A stretch of DNA of 64,000 bases from Paenibacillus zeirhizosphaerae (lineage in GTDB: Bacteria > Bacillota > Bacilli > Paenibacillales > Paenibacillaceae), in assembly GCF_030705605.1 (NCBI RefSeq), contig NZ_JAPCKK010000014.1, positions 186,001-250,000 of the forward strand, read 5' to 3'. The position numbers and the translations under genes were made by a program. Below, in pieces: positions 27,230-36,369 of the stretch. The notes beneath the pieces are model-generated. The model saw nothing but the letters and a program-made list of their open reading frames with translations. It ran no database searches and was not told the origin of the DNA. Position 1 is the stretch's first letter. The number at the start of each line of letters is the position of its first letter.

Positions 27230-28583
27230 GCTGGTTGTCGACCTCCTTCATTCCCCACACCTGGCAGTCTAGCTGCCCGTCGCTCATTTTAATTTTGATT
27301 AGATCCCCGGGCTGAACGTCTCGGAGCGATTTGATAAGCCGTGCCTCCTGCTCGTCGTATACCAGGCTGTAGCCTCTTGCCATAACCTTCAAGGGACTTA
27401 GCGCATCCAGTTGGCGCATCGTGGAGTCAAGCTGCTGCCTGCTGTTCTTGAGCGCCCTGTCCATGGCCGTCGAGATCCGGTGCTCAGACAGCTCTAACTG
27501 GCGCCTTGACGTACGTACCTGCTCCTGCGGATTGTATCGCTCAAGCGCATGCAAAAGCCGGGCGTTCTGCTCTTTATGCAGACGTGTCCTGCCGACCGCG
27601 GCCCGCTTCAGTCTGTCACGCAGCATGTCCAACCGCTCTGCATGCTGCAGCATATAGCGCCTTGGATGCTTAAGCACCGCCGAACGCTGTACCCTTGCCA
27701 ACCGTTCCCGTTCTGACTGAACACGCTGCTTCAAGGCGCTTCGCAGCCGCCGCTCCCGCTGCCGCACCTGATCAAGAAGCTCGACCAGATGTGGCACCGC
27801 CAGCTCGGCGGCAGCAGTCGGTGTTGCGGCTCGCAAATCGGCTGTGAAGTCGGCAATCGTAAAGTCAGTCTCATGACCTACGGCCGAAATGACCGGGATC
27901 GCGGATGAATAGATCGCACGGGCTACAATTTCTTCATTAAAAGCCCACAGCTCCTCCAGCGAACCGCCGCCCCGCCCAACAATCAGCACATCCGCTTCCG
28001 CCAGCGCGTTTAGCTTCGCTATAGCCTTTACAATAGAGGCCGCCGCTCCTTTTCCCTGCACCAGTACAGGATACAAGAGCACCCTGGCCTGCGGGTAACG
28101 GCGCTGCAGCGTTGTTATAATATCACGCACTGCAGCTCCCGTTGGGGAGGTGACCACCCCGATAGTCCGCGGAAATCGCGGGAGCGCGCGTTTTCGCTCC
28201 AGAGCAAACAGCCCCTCAGCCTCAAGCTTCTGCTTGAGCTGCTCGTAAGCGAGATAAAGGCTGCCTATGCCGTCAGGCTGCATATGGGTAGCATAGAATT
28301 GATACTGCCCGTCCCGTTCGTAGACCGACACGTTGCCGCGCGCGATCACCCGGGAGCCCTCCTTGGGCACAAAAGGCAGCCGTTGGTTATGCGAGGCGAA
28401 CATGATCGATTTGATGCGGCTGCTCTCATCCTTCAGGGTAAAATACATATGTCCGCTTGAATGATGTGTGAAATTCGAAATTTCACCGCGGATCCACACA
28501 TCGGACAGCACCCGGTCAGATTCCAGCTTCATGCGGATATATTTATTCAATTCCTTGATTGAGAATATTTTTTGCTCCGCCAT
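27219..28583 (-). CDS. xseA: exodeoxyribonuclease VII large subunit
   Basis: This is the catalytic subunit of ExoVII. The 454-residue product has an N-terminal OB-fold (VWIRGEISNFTHHSSGHMYF), the catalytic region with VGRGGGSLEELWAFNEE, GHETDFTIADFTADLRAATPTAAAE, and a long arginine-rich coiled coil to about residue 400. It starts 10 bp after folD. Confidence 0.95.
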   Translation of the reverse strand: MAEQKIFSIKELNKYIRMKLESDRVLSDVWIRGEISNFTHHSSGHMYFTLKDESSRIKSIMFASHNQRLPFVPKEGSRVIARGNVSVYERDGQYQFYATHMQPDGIGSLYLAYEQLKQKLEAEGLFALERKRALPRFPRTIGVVTSPTGAAVRDIITTLQRRYPQARVLLYPVLVQGKGAAASIVKAIAKLNALAEADVLIVGRGGGSLEELWAFNEEIVARAIYSSAIPVISAVGHETDFTIADFTADLRAATPTAAAELAVPHLVELLDQVRQRERRLRSALKQRVQSERERLARVQRSAVLKHPRRYMLQHAERLDMLRDRLKRAAVGRTRLHKEQNARLLHALERYNPQEQVRTSRRQLELSEHRISTAMDRALKNSRQQLDSTMRQLDALSPLKVMARGYSLVYDEQEARLIKSLRDVQPGDLIKIKMSDGQLDCQVWGMKEVDNQHGE

Positions 28584-28593
28584 AGCAGGCCGC

Positions 28594-29451
28594 CTATTTC
28601 AATCCGCGAGAGCGCTTCGCCGCGATCAGTGTATTTTTCATCAGCATCGTAATGGTCATCGGACCTACACCGCCCGGCACCGGCGTAATTGGCCCGGAAA
28701 TTTCCTGCACGCTTGCAAAATCCACATCACCTGCCAGCTTGCCGTTGTCCAACCGGTTCATGCCGACATCAATGACGACGGCTCCAGGCTTGACGTAACT
28801 GGCGTCAACAAAATTAGCCCGTCCAATCGCTACCACTAGTATATCCGCTTGTCTGCACAACTCAGCCATATTGCTGGTGCGGGAATGACACATCGTCACT
28901 GTGGCATTTTCACGCTGCAGCAGGAGTGACACCGGCTTACCCACAATGTTGCTTCGGCCGATCACCACAGCATGCTTGCCCGCCATTTCAAGGCCTGTCC
29001 GCTTGATCAGTTCAATAACCCCTGCAGGCGTGCACGGCAGCAGGCTGTCATCCCCGATCACCAGGTTTCCTACATTGACCGGATGAAAGCCGTCGACGTC
29101 TTTATGTACGGCAATCGCGTCGATAACCGCTTTTTCTTCGATATGACCGGGAAGCGGCAGTTGCACAAGAATGCCATGAATGTTCTCCTGCCGGTTAAGG
29201 CGATCCACCAACGCAAGCAGCTCCTCCTGTTGGGTATCTGCCGGCAGACGATGCACCTCGGAATAAAACCCAAGATCATGACATGCCTTTTCCTTATTTC
29301 TGACATAAACCTGGGAAGCGGGGTCTTCGCCTACGAGAACAACCGCCAAGCCAGGAACGAAGTCCTGGGCTTTCAGTTCTTCCACTTCCTTTCGGAGATC
29401 CGCACGGATTTCCTGTGAAACTTGTGTGCCACTAATCAACGGTGCTGCCAT
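28594..29451 (-). CDS. folD: methylenetetrahydrofolate dehydrogenase/cyclohydrolase
   Basis: This bifunctional enzyme interconverts 5,10-methylene- and 10-formyl-THF using NADP. The 285-residue product has the catalytic lysine in [12 protein letters not shown], the NADP-binding [12 protein letters not shown], and the signature [21 protein letters not shown] precedes the ATG. It lies between nusB and xseA, as in B. subtilis. Confidence 0.96.
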   Translation of the reverse strand: MAAPLISGTQVSQEIRADLRKEVEELKAQDFVPGLAVVLVGEDPASQVYVRNKEKACHDLGFYSEVHRLPADTQQEELLALVDRLNRQENIHGILVQLPLPGHIEEKAVIDAIAVHKDVDGFHPVNVGNLVIGDDSLLPCTPAGVIELIKRTGLEMAGKHAVVIGRSNIVGKPVSLLLQRENATVTMCHSRTSNMAELCRQADILVVAIGRANFVDASYVKPGAVVIDVGMNRLDNGKLAGDVDFASVQEISGPITPVPGGVGPMTITMLMKNTLIAAKRSRGLK

Positions 29452-29493
29452 GTTCTACACTCTCCCTCAGTTCACTTAAATAATAGCTGTATT

Positions 29494-29946
29494 TTAAGAA
29501 AAACGGGTTTTCAGTTGCTCCAGATCCTGAATCATGCGTCCAAGCACGCCGTTGACGAATTTACCGGACTCTTCGGTGCCAAAATGCTTAGAGAGCTCAA
29601 TCGCTTCATTGACGGCCACCTTGCCTGGAATGTCTTCCCCGAAAATCATTTCATATGCGGCGAGGCGCAAAATTTGCCGGTCCACCCTGGAAAGCCTGCT
29701 GACCTGCCAGCCCTTCAAATAATCGGTGAGCAGGGCATCTATGGCAACGCGCTGCTCCCAGGTCCCTGCAACCAAATTGAGCACATACTGCCGCAAAGCT
29801 GCCTCGTCTTTCACAACAACCTCCGCTTCATTGTCCTCTGCCGCTTCCTGCAGCAGCATATCTATGGCTTCCGCAGCCCGTACCTCATTCATTTCCATAT
29901 GGTACATGCTTTGTACCGCCAATTCCCTTGCTAAACGTCTTTTCAT
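29494..29946 (-). CDS. nusB: transcription antitermination factor NusB
   Basis: NusB binds boxA with NusE for rRNA antitermination. The 150-residue all-helical product begins MKRRLARELAVQSMYHMEMN and contains DRQILRLAAYEM and VAVNEAIELSKHFG near the C-terminus. AGGAGG is seven bases before the ATG. A large terminator-like structure separates it from the upstream DUF2273 gene. Confidence 0.95.
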   Translation of the reverse strand: MKRRLARELAVQSMYHMEMNEVRAAEAIDMLLQEAAEDNEAEVVVKDEAALRQYVLNLVAGTWEQRVAIDALLTDYLKGWQVSRLSRVDRQILRLAAYEMIFGEDIPGKVAVNEAIELSKHFGTEESGKFVNGVLGRMIQDLEQLKTRFS

Positions 29947-30020
29947 GCATGCCTCCTACACTCACTCTTAATCAACACAGTCAGATTACTTTGTTCTCTA
30001 AACCCTATTTTCTTCCGTTC

Positions 30021-30107
30021 AAAAGAAAAACCCGGTGAACGCAACTCCAAAATAACGGACGTAGACAAGCTGCGGCTCTAATTTTGGAGAAAGCGTATCA
30101 CAGGGTT
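30021..30107 (-). terminator. branched terminator/attenuator between the DUF2273 gene and nusB
   Basis: On the minus strand, right after the DUF2273 stop, AACCC-GTGA-ACGC pairs with GCGT-TCAC-GGGTT. An inner arm CTCCAAAAT pairs with ATTTTGGAG (9 bp), and the whole is followed by TTTTTCTTTT. It should end or attenuate the acc-asp23 transcript before nusB. Confidence 0.65.
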
Positions 30108-30343
30108 CATTTAAATGGCCGCTTGCGGTTGAATATCCATTCTCCGAGTTTTTCCAACGGCTGAAAAACATCGAGCTTGGCATCAATCCTTTTTCCCAGC
30201 GTATATCCGATGAACACCAATAATGCAAAGATCAACGTATCCACGAAACCTGATACTAAATACACAATACCCAGACCGATTCCGCCCGCTATGCCTAAAA
30301 TCCGTCCCTTATACTCCATATATATTTCTTTCCATGATGGCAT
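30107..30343 (-). CDS. DUF2273 small membrane protein
   Basis: The 78-residue product has two membrane segments (ILGIAGGIGLGIVYLVSGFV, then LIFALLVFIGYTLG) and a short basic tail. DUF2273 members usually stand next to AmaP and Asp23, as here. A role with AmaP in holding Asp23 at the membrane is a guess from context. GGGGAGG precedes the ATG, and the gene is 14 bp after amaP. Confidence 0.82.
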   Translation of the reverse strand: MPSWKEIYMEYKGRILGIAGGIGLGIVYLVSGFVDTLIFALLVFIGYTLGKRIDAKLDVFQPLEKLGEWIFNRKRPFK

Positions 30344-30357
30344 CCGTGAAACCTCCC

Positions 30358-30897
30358 CTATTCCACGCGGCTTTTAAAGGCCGCTGAAGGAGTGACGTTC
30401 GCGATGTATACCGACACGTTTGCCACCGGTATGCCAGTAATTTCCTCCAGATGGTCATGAACGGCCTTCTGAATATCGGAGGTCAATACAGGAATAGACA
30501 TATCGCCCTCAACCACAGCCCGGATCGTAATATCCAGACCTGATTCCGTTACCTTAACACGTGATTTTAAATCGCTGACTCCGCGAGACTTGGAGGCCGC
30601 TTTGAGACACAGGCTCTCAATCGTCTCGACGGAAATCTGAATGTCACCATAATCCGTACGCTGATCAATGGTTGGCATGCTGGTACGGTTACGGCGGAAG
30701 GAAACGTAAATGAACCGGACGCTGAGCAGGAGCAGAACAATGGCGACAATCAGCGCGGTCATCCAGAGCTTCCGCCCATCCAAGTTATCCAACTGAGGCG
30801 GGATCACACCGCTCAGAAGAAGGATGGCAATAACGGACGTAATTCCGATACTCAAGCTGTACAAAAACAGCAAAAGTCTATCCACAAATTTAGCCAC
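30358..30897 (-). CDS. amaP: alkaline shock response membrane anchor AmaP
   Basis: AmaP anchors Asp23 to the membrane in Staphylococcus. The product (about 179 residues from GTG at 30897; another GTG three codons upstream is very close to AAGGAGG) has two N-terminal membrane helices (LLLFLYSLSIGITSVIAILLL and LWMTALIVAIVLLLLSV), then an Asp23-like domain with VTESGLDITIRAVVEGDMSIP. It follows asp23 after a strong hairpin. Confidence 0.85.
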   Translation of the reverse strand: MAKFVDRLLLFLYSLSIGITSVIAILLLSGVIPPQLDNLDGRKLWMTALIVAIVLLLLSVRFIYVSFRRNRTSMPTIDQRTDYGDIQISVETIESLCLKAASKSRGVSDLKSRVKVTESGLDITIRAVVEGDMSIPVLTSDIQKAVHDHLEEITGIPVANVSVYIANVTPSAAFKSRVE

Positions 30898-30926
30898 GAA
30901 CTGCACAGCCTCCTTAAAATTAGAGT

Positions 30927-30954
30927 AAACCCTCGACCCAAAGGTCGGGGGTTT
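30927..30954 (-). terminator. intercistronic hairpin between asp23 and amaP
   Basis: A twelve-pair stem (30943-30954 with 30927-30938, one G-T pair, loop of four) lies 16 bp after the asp23 stop. The following ACTCTAATTTT is a poor T tract, so partial termination or 3' stabilisation of asp23 mRNA is likely. Confidence 0.6.
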
Positions 30955-30969
30955 GACGCAGAAAAATTC

Positions 30970-31380
30970 TTATTTAACGCGGCCAGCAGAATCGCTTTCT
31001 TCCACAGTACGTTCTGCGTTATTGAACTGGACGTCATGAATATGAACATTCACTTCTACCACGCTCAGACCCGTCATGTTCTCAATGGAACGCTTGACGT
31101 TATGCTGGATCTGCGAGGCCACCTCAGGCAGGCGGTTCCCGTATTCGATAATAACGGATACATCCACAGCCGCCTCACGCTGACCTACTTCAACCTTAAC
31201 GCCTTTAGACAAATTCTTGCGCCCAAGCAGCTCTGCGAAACCGCCAGCAAACCCGCCGCTCATACCAGCAACACCTTTTACCTCTACCGTAGCCAAACCG
31301 GCAATGACTTCGATAACTTCAGGAGCGATCTGGATTTCACCAATTTCCGTTCTTTCAAATTCAGTTGGCATTGTGCCCAT
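30970..31380 (-). CDS. yqhY: Asp23/Gls24 envelope stress protein (YqhY)
   Basis: Asp23-family proteins are abundant cytoplasmic proteins linked to envelope stress; B. subtilis YqhY affects acetyl-CoA carboxylase activity. The 136-residue product carries the domain from GEIQIAPEVIEVIAGLATVEV to NMTGLSVVEVNVHIHDV. A glycine-rich stretch (GMSGGFAGGFAELLG) lies mid-domain. The ATG at 31380 was chosen because AAAGGTG lies about 10 bases upstream. It follows accC as in B. subtilis. Confidence 0.9.
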   Translation of the reverse strand: MGTMPTEFERTEIGEIQIAPEVIEVIAGLATVEVKGVAGMSGGFAGGFAELLGRKNLSKGVKVEVGQREAAVDVSVIIEYGNRLPEVASQIQHNVKRSIENMTGLSVVEVNVHIHDVQFNNAERTVEESDSAGRVK

Positions 31381-31498
31381 AATTTTACACACCTTTCGGT
31401 TAACTTAAGTTCACCGCAAGCCTGAAAGACACACAGGCGTACTTTAATCCATACTATATCATTTGGAAAACATTATGACAAACCTTCGCCAACCGGGT

Positions 31499-32842
31499 TC
31501 AGACTTCATTTTCCTCAAGGAATTTAATATCAAAATTCCCACCAATAAACGTTGGATGCTCCAAAAGTCGCTGATGGAAGGAAATCGTCGTCGGAATGCC
31601 TTCAATCGCAAACTCCGAGAGCGCTCGCTTCATTTTGGCAATGGCTTCGTCACGCGTCTGTCCCCATACGATCAGCTTCGCGATCATCGAATCGTAGTAA
31701 GGGGGGATGCTATAACCCGGATAAACGGCGCTATCCACACGAACCCCCGGACCGCCAGGCGGCAGATAAAAACCGATTTTGCCCGGTGCCGGCATGAAGT
31801 TGCGGGCAGGATCCTCAGCATTGATCCGACATTCGATCGACCAGCCATTGATGACGACATCCTCCTGCTTGAAGGACAGCTCCTTGCCTTCGGCAACCGA
31901 GATCATCTCTTTAATCAAGTCCACTCCGGTAATCATCTCAGTCACGGGATGCTCAACCTGAATCCGGGTGTTCATCTCCATAAAATAAAAGGAGTTGTCC
32001 GGGCTCAGCAAAAATTCAAGCGTTCCAGCTCCCGAGTATTGTACAGCCTGGGCCGCACGAACTGCCGCCGTACCCATCTGCTGGCGGATTTCTTCGGAAA
32101 GGACCGGGCAGGGAGCTTCTTCAACCAGCTTTTGCCGCCGGCGCTGCACGGAGCAATCGCGTTCACCCAGGTGGACGACATTGCCGTGTTTATCAGCAAT
32201 CACCTGGATTTCAACGTGCTTCATGCCTGTCAGATACTTTTCGAGATACACGCCTGCGTTGCCAAACGCCTTTTGTGCCTCTTGCTGGGCAGTCGTGATC
32301 TGCTGAATAAGCATCTCTTCGGTCTCGGCGATGCGAATGCCTTTACCGCCGCCGCCGGCAGTCGCTTTGATGATGACCGGATAGCCGATATCGCGTGCAA
32401 TGATAACCGCTTCCTCCAGATTTTCGACCAAGCCGTCGGAGCCCGGAATAACCGGTACGCCAGCATCCTTCATCGTCTGCTTCGCAACGGCCTTGTCCCC
32501 CATCTTCGTAATCGCTTCGGGAGAAGGACCGATAAAGGTAATGTTGCACGATGCGCAGATTTCGGCGAAGTCCGCATTCTCAGCCAAAAATCCGTAGCCC
32601 GGATGAATAGCATCACATTCGGTCAGCGTAGCCACGCTCATAATATTGGTGAAATTCAGATAACTATCCTTGGACAGAGTCGGTCCGATGCAATATGCTT
32701 CATCGGCCAGCCTCACATGAAGGGAATCCTTGTCGGCTTCCGAATAGACCGCTACCGTAGAAATGTTCATTTCCCTGCAGGCCCGGATGATGCGTACCGC
32801 TATTTCTCCACGGTTGGCAATCAATATTTTGTGAAATTTCAT
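31499..32842 (-). CDS. accC: biotin carboxylase of acetyl-CoA carboxylase
   Basis: It carboxylates biotin on AccB with ATP and bicarbonate, the first step of malonyl-CoA formation. The 447-residue ATP-grasp enzyme has [12 protein letters not shown] (ATP loop, near 160), [14 protein letters not shown] and a C-terminal domain to residue 447. AAGGAGG precedes the ATG. It is 51 bp after accB. Confidence 0.97.
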   Translation of the reverse strand: MKFHKILIANRGEIAVRIIRACREMNISTVAVYSEADKDSLHVRLADEAYCIGPTLSKDSYLNFTNIMSVATLTECDAIHPGYGFLAENADFAEICASCNITFIGPSPEAITKMGDKAVAKQTMKDAGVPVIPGSDGLVENLEEAVIIARDIGYPVIIKATAGGGGKGIRIAETEEMLIQQITTAQQEAQKAFGNAGVYLEKYLTGMKHVEIQVIADKHGNVVHLGERDCSVQRRRQKLVEEAPCPVLSEEIRQQMGTAAVRAAQAVQYSGAGTLEFLLSPDNSFYFMEMNTRIQVEHPVTEMITGVDLIKEMISVAEGKELSFKQEDVVINGWSIECRINAEDPARNFMPAPGKIGFYLPPGGPGVRVDSAVYPGYSIPPYYDSMIAKLIVWGQTRDEAIAKMKRALSEFAIEGIPTTISFHQRLLEHPTFIGGNFDIKFLEENEV

Positions 32843-32893
32843 GATATTATATCCTCCTTAGAGAAGCAGCCGTACCAGATTGCGTAAAACAGC

Positions 32894-33373
<480 letters not shown>

Positions 33374-33496
33374 CTCAATTATTCACTCCTTCAGCATTAT
33401 GCCAGTTGCAATGCATCCTGCAGCTTGCCGGCCAGTCATTCGGAGCCGGGTGCGCTGCCCGCATCTGTCGCTTGGACAGCCTTGACAGCTTTTTGT

Positions 33497-33505
33497 ATTA
33501 TATCA
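33497..33505 (-). promoter_or_regulatory. extended -10 promoter of accB
   Basis: On the minus strand TGATATAAT (hexamer 33497-33502) forms an extended -10 about 125 bp before accB. The -35 is poor. No FapR-type operator was recognised. Confidence 0.5.
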
Positions 33506-33639
33506 CAATCGACTGAAATAGAAAGAGTCCGAAAATTCAACCTCTGGCGCTTCCTGCTTTCTTCCAGCACATCGAATTCCCCGTTAGCCATGACCCAGAT
33601 CAGACAAATCTATTGGCTATATAGCAAAGAGAGCTTTAC

Positions 33640-33845
33640 AATAGGACAATATGCGAAAAAGAGGGTGTTCCAAGGGCTCTTGACCAGGGCAGTCTTTTTG
33701 TGCGTGGGGAGACGCTCCGAGAACGAAGCATTCCTACAATCACTGTTGACCCTTCGGGCCAAAGGGGACCGCTCCGCTTTTCCGGAATTGCTTCGTCCTC
33801 TCCGCTGCTTTTGTGCATCCCCCAACTTAACAAGAACAACCGGAA
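33640..33845. repeat. palindromic intergenic element between spoIIIAH and accB
   Basis: No gene is supported in 33374-33938 apart from the accB promoter and a terminator. Within it GAGAACGAAGCA-TTCC (33719-33734) pairs with GGAATTGCTTCGTCCTC (33784-33800; one mismatch, one bulge), enclosing a smaller hairpin around CCCTT/AAGGG (33750-33766). Flanks share TTTTGTGC-like motifs. It resembles interspersed palindromic repeats of Paenibacillus genomes. Other copies cannot be seen in this window. Confidence 0.5.
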
Positions 33846-33873
33846 ATCGCAATCTTCTGGTTTAACAAAATTG

Positions 33874-33920
33874 AAAAGGGGGCCGCCCTAAGCCATTTTC
33901 ATGACTTGGGACAGCCCCTT
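33874..33920 (-). terminator. terminator of the spoIIIA operon
   Basis: On the minus strand a long, slightly mismatched stem (AAGGGGCTGTCCCAAG with CTTAGGGCGGCCCCCTT) ends in TTTTC, about 20 bp past the spoIIIAH stop. Confidence 0.8.
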
Positions 33921-33938
33921 CCTTTCTGACCACTCTTG

Positions 33939-34835
33939 TTACTGAGCCACATACTGAACTTTGATTTTGTCCTGCGTTACCTTGAGCTCCTTCATTACTT
34001 TATCTACAATGCTTACAGCCTGCTTTGCATCCAATTTTTCGGTTAGGACAACTACTTTGTAGACATCATTATCTTCTTCCTTAACAACCGCGCTGGGAAA
34101 CTGCTGCTGCAGTTCTTCCTCGATACTTGTAATCTTCGCCTGCTTCTCTTCCAGAGCCGTCAATTCCTTCTGGGCTGCCGCCGCTTCCTCGGAGGATTTG
34201 TCATTCATGGTTGCCATCAGCTCTTCCTGCTTTTGCTGATTGTTCACTTCCCTTTCATACAGGTAATCTTCGATAACTGCCGCTGCCGTCTCCTTCGCTT
34301 CCTGACCTGCCTTAACCTCTTCGAGCACCTGCTCGTCTGTCTTGGCTACTTCAGTCTGCTGCCCGGTCGCTGCAGAAGAGCCTTCTGTCTCCGTAGAAGC
34401 GGTTTTCCCCTCCGTCTCTTCGGCAGCCTCTCCTGCTTTCGGCGTCTGCTCCGTTCCGGAGGCAACCTCTTCTTTTGCTGGCGTCTGCTCCGTTCCGGAG
34501 ACGGCCTCTCCTTCTGCTGGCGTCTGCTCCGTTCCGGAGGCAGTCTCTCCTTTTGCTGGCGTCTGCTCTGTTCCAGAGGCAGTCTCTCCTTCTGCCGGCG
34601 TCTGCTCTGTTCCGGAGACAGCCTCTCCGTTTTCCGTAACCACCTCATTGACCGTCAATCCATCAGCGCTCTCTGTTCCGGGAGTGATCGCTGCCCCTTC
34701 ATCCATAACCTGTGTGCTCTCCGCAACAGGATCAGTTCCTATGCCTGTATCCTCCGTAAACAAATAGTAAGCTGACAGAACAACCATCAAACTGAGCATG
34801 GAAACCAGCCAAATCGTTTGTCTTTTATTGTTCAT
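33939..34835 (-). CDS. spoIIIAH: stage III sporulation protein AH with tandem-repeat linker
   Basis: SpoIIIAH is the mother-cell half of the zipper with forespore SpoIIQ and forms part of the feeding-tube channel. The 298-residue product (ATG at 34835, AGGAGG upstream) has one membrane helix (about 9-26) and a C-terminal YscJ/FliF-like ring domain (about 180-298, ending VTQDKIKVQYVAQ). Between them is a long Thr/Glu/Pro linker with five 13-residue repeats. B. subtilis SpoIIIAH is 218 residues, so the linker accounts for the extra length. Confidence 0.93.
   Translation of the reverse strand: MNNKRQTIWLVSMLSLMVVLSAYYLFTEDTGIGTDPVAESTQVMDEGAAITPGTESADGLTVNEVVTENGEAVSGTEQTPAEGETASGTEQTPAKGETASGTEQTPAEGEAVSGTEQTPAKEEVASGTEQTPKAGEAAEETEGKTASTETEGSSAATGQQTEVAKTDEQVLEEVKAGQEAKETAAAVIEDYLYEREVNNQQKQEELMATMNDKSSEEAAAAQKELTALEEKQAKITSIEEELQQQFPSAVVKEEDNDVYKVVVLTEKLDAKQAVSIVDKVMKELKVTQDKIKVQYVAQ
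34428..34622 (-). repeat. five 39-bp tandem repeats in spoIIIAH
   Basis: Units code for variants of xxSGTEQTPAxGE (13 residues): AVSGTEQTPAEGE, TASGTEQTPAKGE, TASGTEQTPAEGE, AVSGTEQTPAKEE, VASGTEQTPKAGE. Unit number is likely variable between strains. Confidence 0.92.
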
Positions 34836-34862
34836 TCCCATATCCTCCTGCCTTTACTTGGT

Positions 34863-35504
34863 TTACTCCTGCTTGCGTGGGACGACCGAGATACGATAAG
34901 AAGGGACGTTCAGCCCTTTTTCCACCGCTTCTGTGATCAGTTGTTTTACCACTTGATTCTCGGCACCCTTGGCGACAACTAGGACTCCTCTGACCTTCGG
35001 TTTGATCTTTTTCGTAATGATCGGTGTATTTCCCCCACTGTTCTCATAAGTGACGATTTGCCCGTCGCGCGTATACTGGGTCGTATGGCGCTTGCCTCCG
35101 CTGGCATCGGTTTCTTCCGTTTCCTCCTGGGTATCCTTCGTATTGCGCTGTACCACAATCTCCTCGGTTGACTCCACCGTTACCATGACATCCACGGTGC
35201 CTACACCGACAATCTGCTCCAGCATCGTCTTCATATTATCCTCAAAAGTCTTCTCGACCTGCCTGAAGGAACCAGCCTCCTCTTCAGCCGGTTCCAGCAC
35301 CGGACTGATGTCGTCATTCAATTGCGGCGGCTCCCGCCCGACATTTTCAGGATCGATTTCCCTGACATTCACGAAGGAGTTGAACAGCATGATCGCCACC
35401 CCGACCAATCCCAGTATAAGAAGCCAGCGGAACGCGTTGGAACGCTTCTGTGCACCCGGCCCCCCGCCGATCCAGCGCTCCCACATCTCCCTCCATTTTC
35501 CCAA
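34863..35504 (-). CDS. spoIIIAG: stage III sporulation protein AG
   Basis: SpoIIIAG forms a large ring in the intermembrane space of the engulfing cell. The 213-residue product has a membrane helix near residues 25-45 (LLILGLVGVAIMLF), a disordered acidic stretch, and a secretin-like ring-building domain (VMVTVESTEEIVVQRN, PKVRGVLVVAKGAENQ). The start is TTG with GGGAGGTG upstream. It is sixth of the operon's later genes, 26 bp after spoIIIAF. Confidence 0.93.
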   Translation of the reverse strand: MGKWREMWERWIGGGPGAQKRSNAFRWLLILGLVGVAIMLFNSFVNVREIDPENVGREPPQLNDDISPVLEPAEEEAGSFRQVEKTFEDNMKTMLEQIVGVGTVDVMVTVESTEEIVVQRNTKDTQEETEETDASGGKRHTTQYTRDGQIVTYENSGGNTPIITKKIKPKVRGVLVVAKGAENQVVKQLITEAVEKGLNVPSYRISVVPRKQE

Positions 35505-35529
35505 CCGTCATCACCTCCCATTAGCATCG

Positions 35530-36261
35530 TCATACAGCTTCCGGCGGGGTTCGAACATGGATTCTTTCCTTACCGATCCCCCATTCCTTGTGAAGCAGTT
35601 CCACGATTTCTGCCTCTTTCCCGTCAGTTCCAGCCTGTTCCGTTTCCGGCACAGCTTCCTCCCCGGCTGCAGCTTCCCCATCCGGCTCGATGCTGACCTT
35701 GATGTCCGTTTCAGGAACAGCCGGGACCATAACAGGCTCAATGCTTACCCCATCCTCTCCCCCGTTCCCGGGCTTGCCCGGATCCTCGGCAGCGCTTGAG
35801 GCGGCCAGCTTTACCTGGACCGAGGCAATGATTGTGCTCGTACCCATTTCGTCCGCCTCCTGCTTATCCTCCGCAAACGCAACCTCTACCGACTGTACCC
35901 TTTCCCCTGTTTCCTGCTCGATCTGTCCCTTCATCTGCCGCGCTACTTCACCTGCCGCATATTCTCTAGCATTTTGCTCCTGCTTCTTCTGCAGCTGCTG
36001 CCCTTGTGCAAGGATTCTTTCAAGGCTGGGCTGCTGTCCGCTTTCAGCACGCTCCTGTGCCTGGAAGGCACGGCGCAGTTCAGCCGCCGGGCTGCTGCGG
36101 AGCAATTGTGCAATCGGAGAGATCAGCGCGAGCAGAATCAGCAGACTCAGCACAAGCCGGACATACCTTTCCATCGTGCGGCTTGGCAGGATCAAATCCA
36201 CGAATGCGGCCATGAGCACGATCATGACCAGATGTCTTAACCATTCGCCTAGCCACGACAT
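35530..36261 (-). CDS. spoIIIAF: stage III sporulation protein AF
   Basis: This is a component of the SpoIIIA-SpoIIQ channel. The 243-residue product has two N-terminal membrane helices (HLVMIVLMAAFVDLILP and LVLSLLILLALISPIAQLL) and a soluble domain with a coiled coil and an acidic Glu/Pro-rich insert (about 150-225), ending KERIHVRTPP. GGGGAG precedes the ATG. A 108-bp gap separates it from spoIIIAE. Confidence 0.92.
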   Translation of the reverse strand: MSWLGEWLRHLVMIVLMAAFVDLILPSRTMERYVRLVLSLLILLALISPIAQLLRSSPAAELRRAFQAQERAESGQQPSLERILAQGQQLQKKQEQNAREYAAGEVARQMKGQIEQETGERVQSVEVAFAEDKQEADEMGTSTIIASVQVKLAASSAAEDPGKPGNGGEDGVSIEPVMVPAVPETDIKVSIEPDGEAAAGEEAVPETEQAGTDGKEAEIVELLHKEWGIGKERIHVRTPPEAV

Positions 36262-36369
36262 GACCGTTCTCCCCTCTTCCTTCCGTCATCGCTTTTCCCG
36301 GCTTGAGTCTCAAGATTTCTCTTCCGGTCCTGCAGGTTAGCTTACGGGTTTTCCTTAATTGCATCTTCC

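Noticed and set aside
31463..32887. 474-codon open frame on the plus strand
   Set aside because: It lies exactly antisense to accC, its sequence is His/Arg-rich without domains, and it has no fitting ribosome site. It is a codon-bias shadow.
33610..33852. 80-codon minus-strand ORF upstream of accB
   Set aside because: No ribosome site, composition unlike a protein, and it coincides with the palindromic element. Better read as non-coding repeat.
34342..34767. 141-codon plus-strand frame with repeated VCSVPE motif
   Set aside because: It is the antisense reading of the spoIIIAH tandem repeat.
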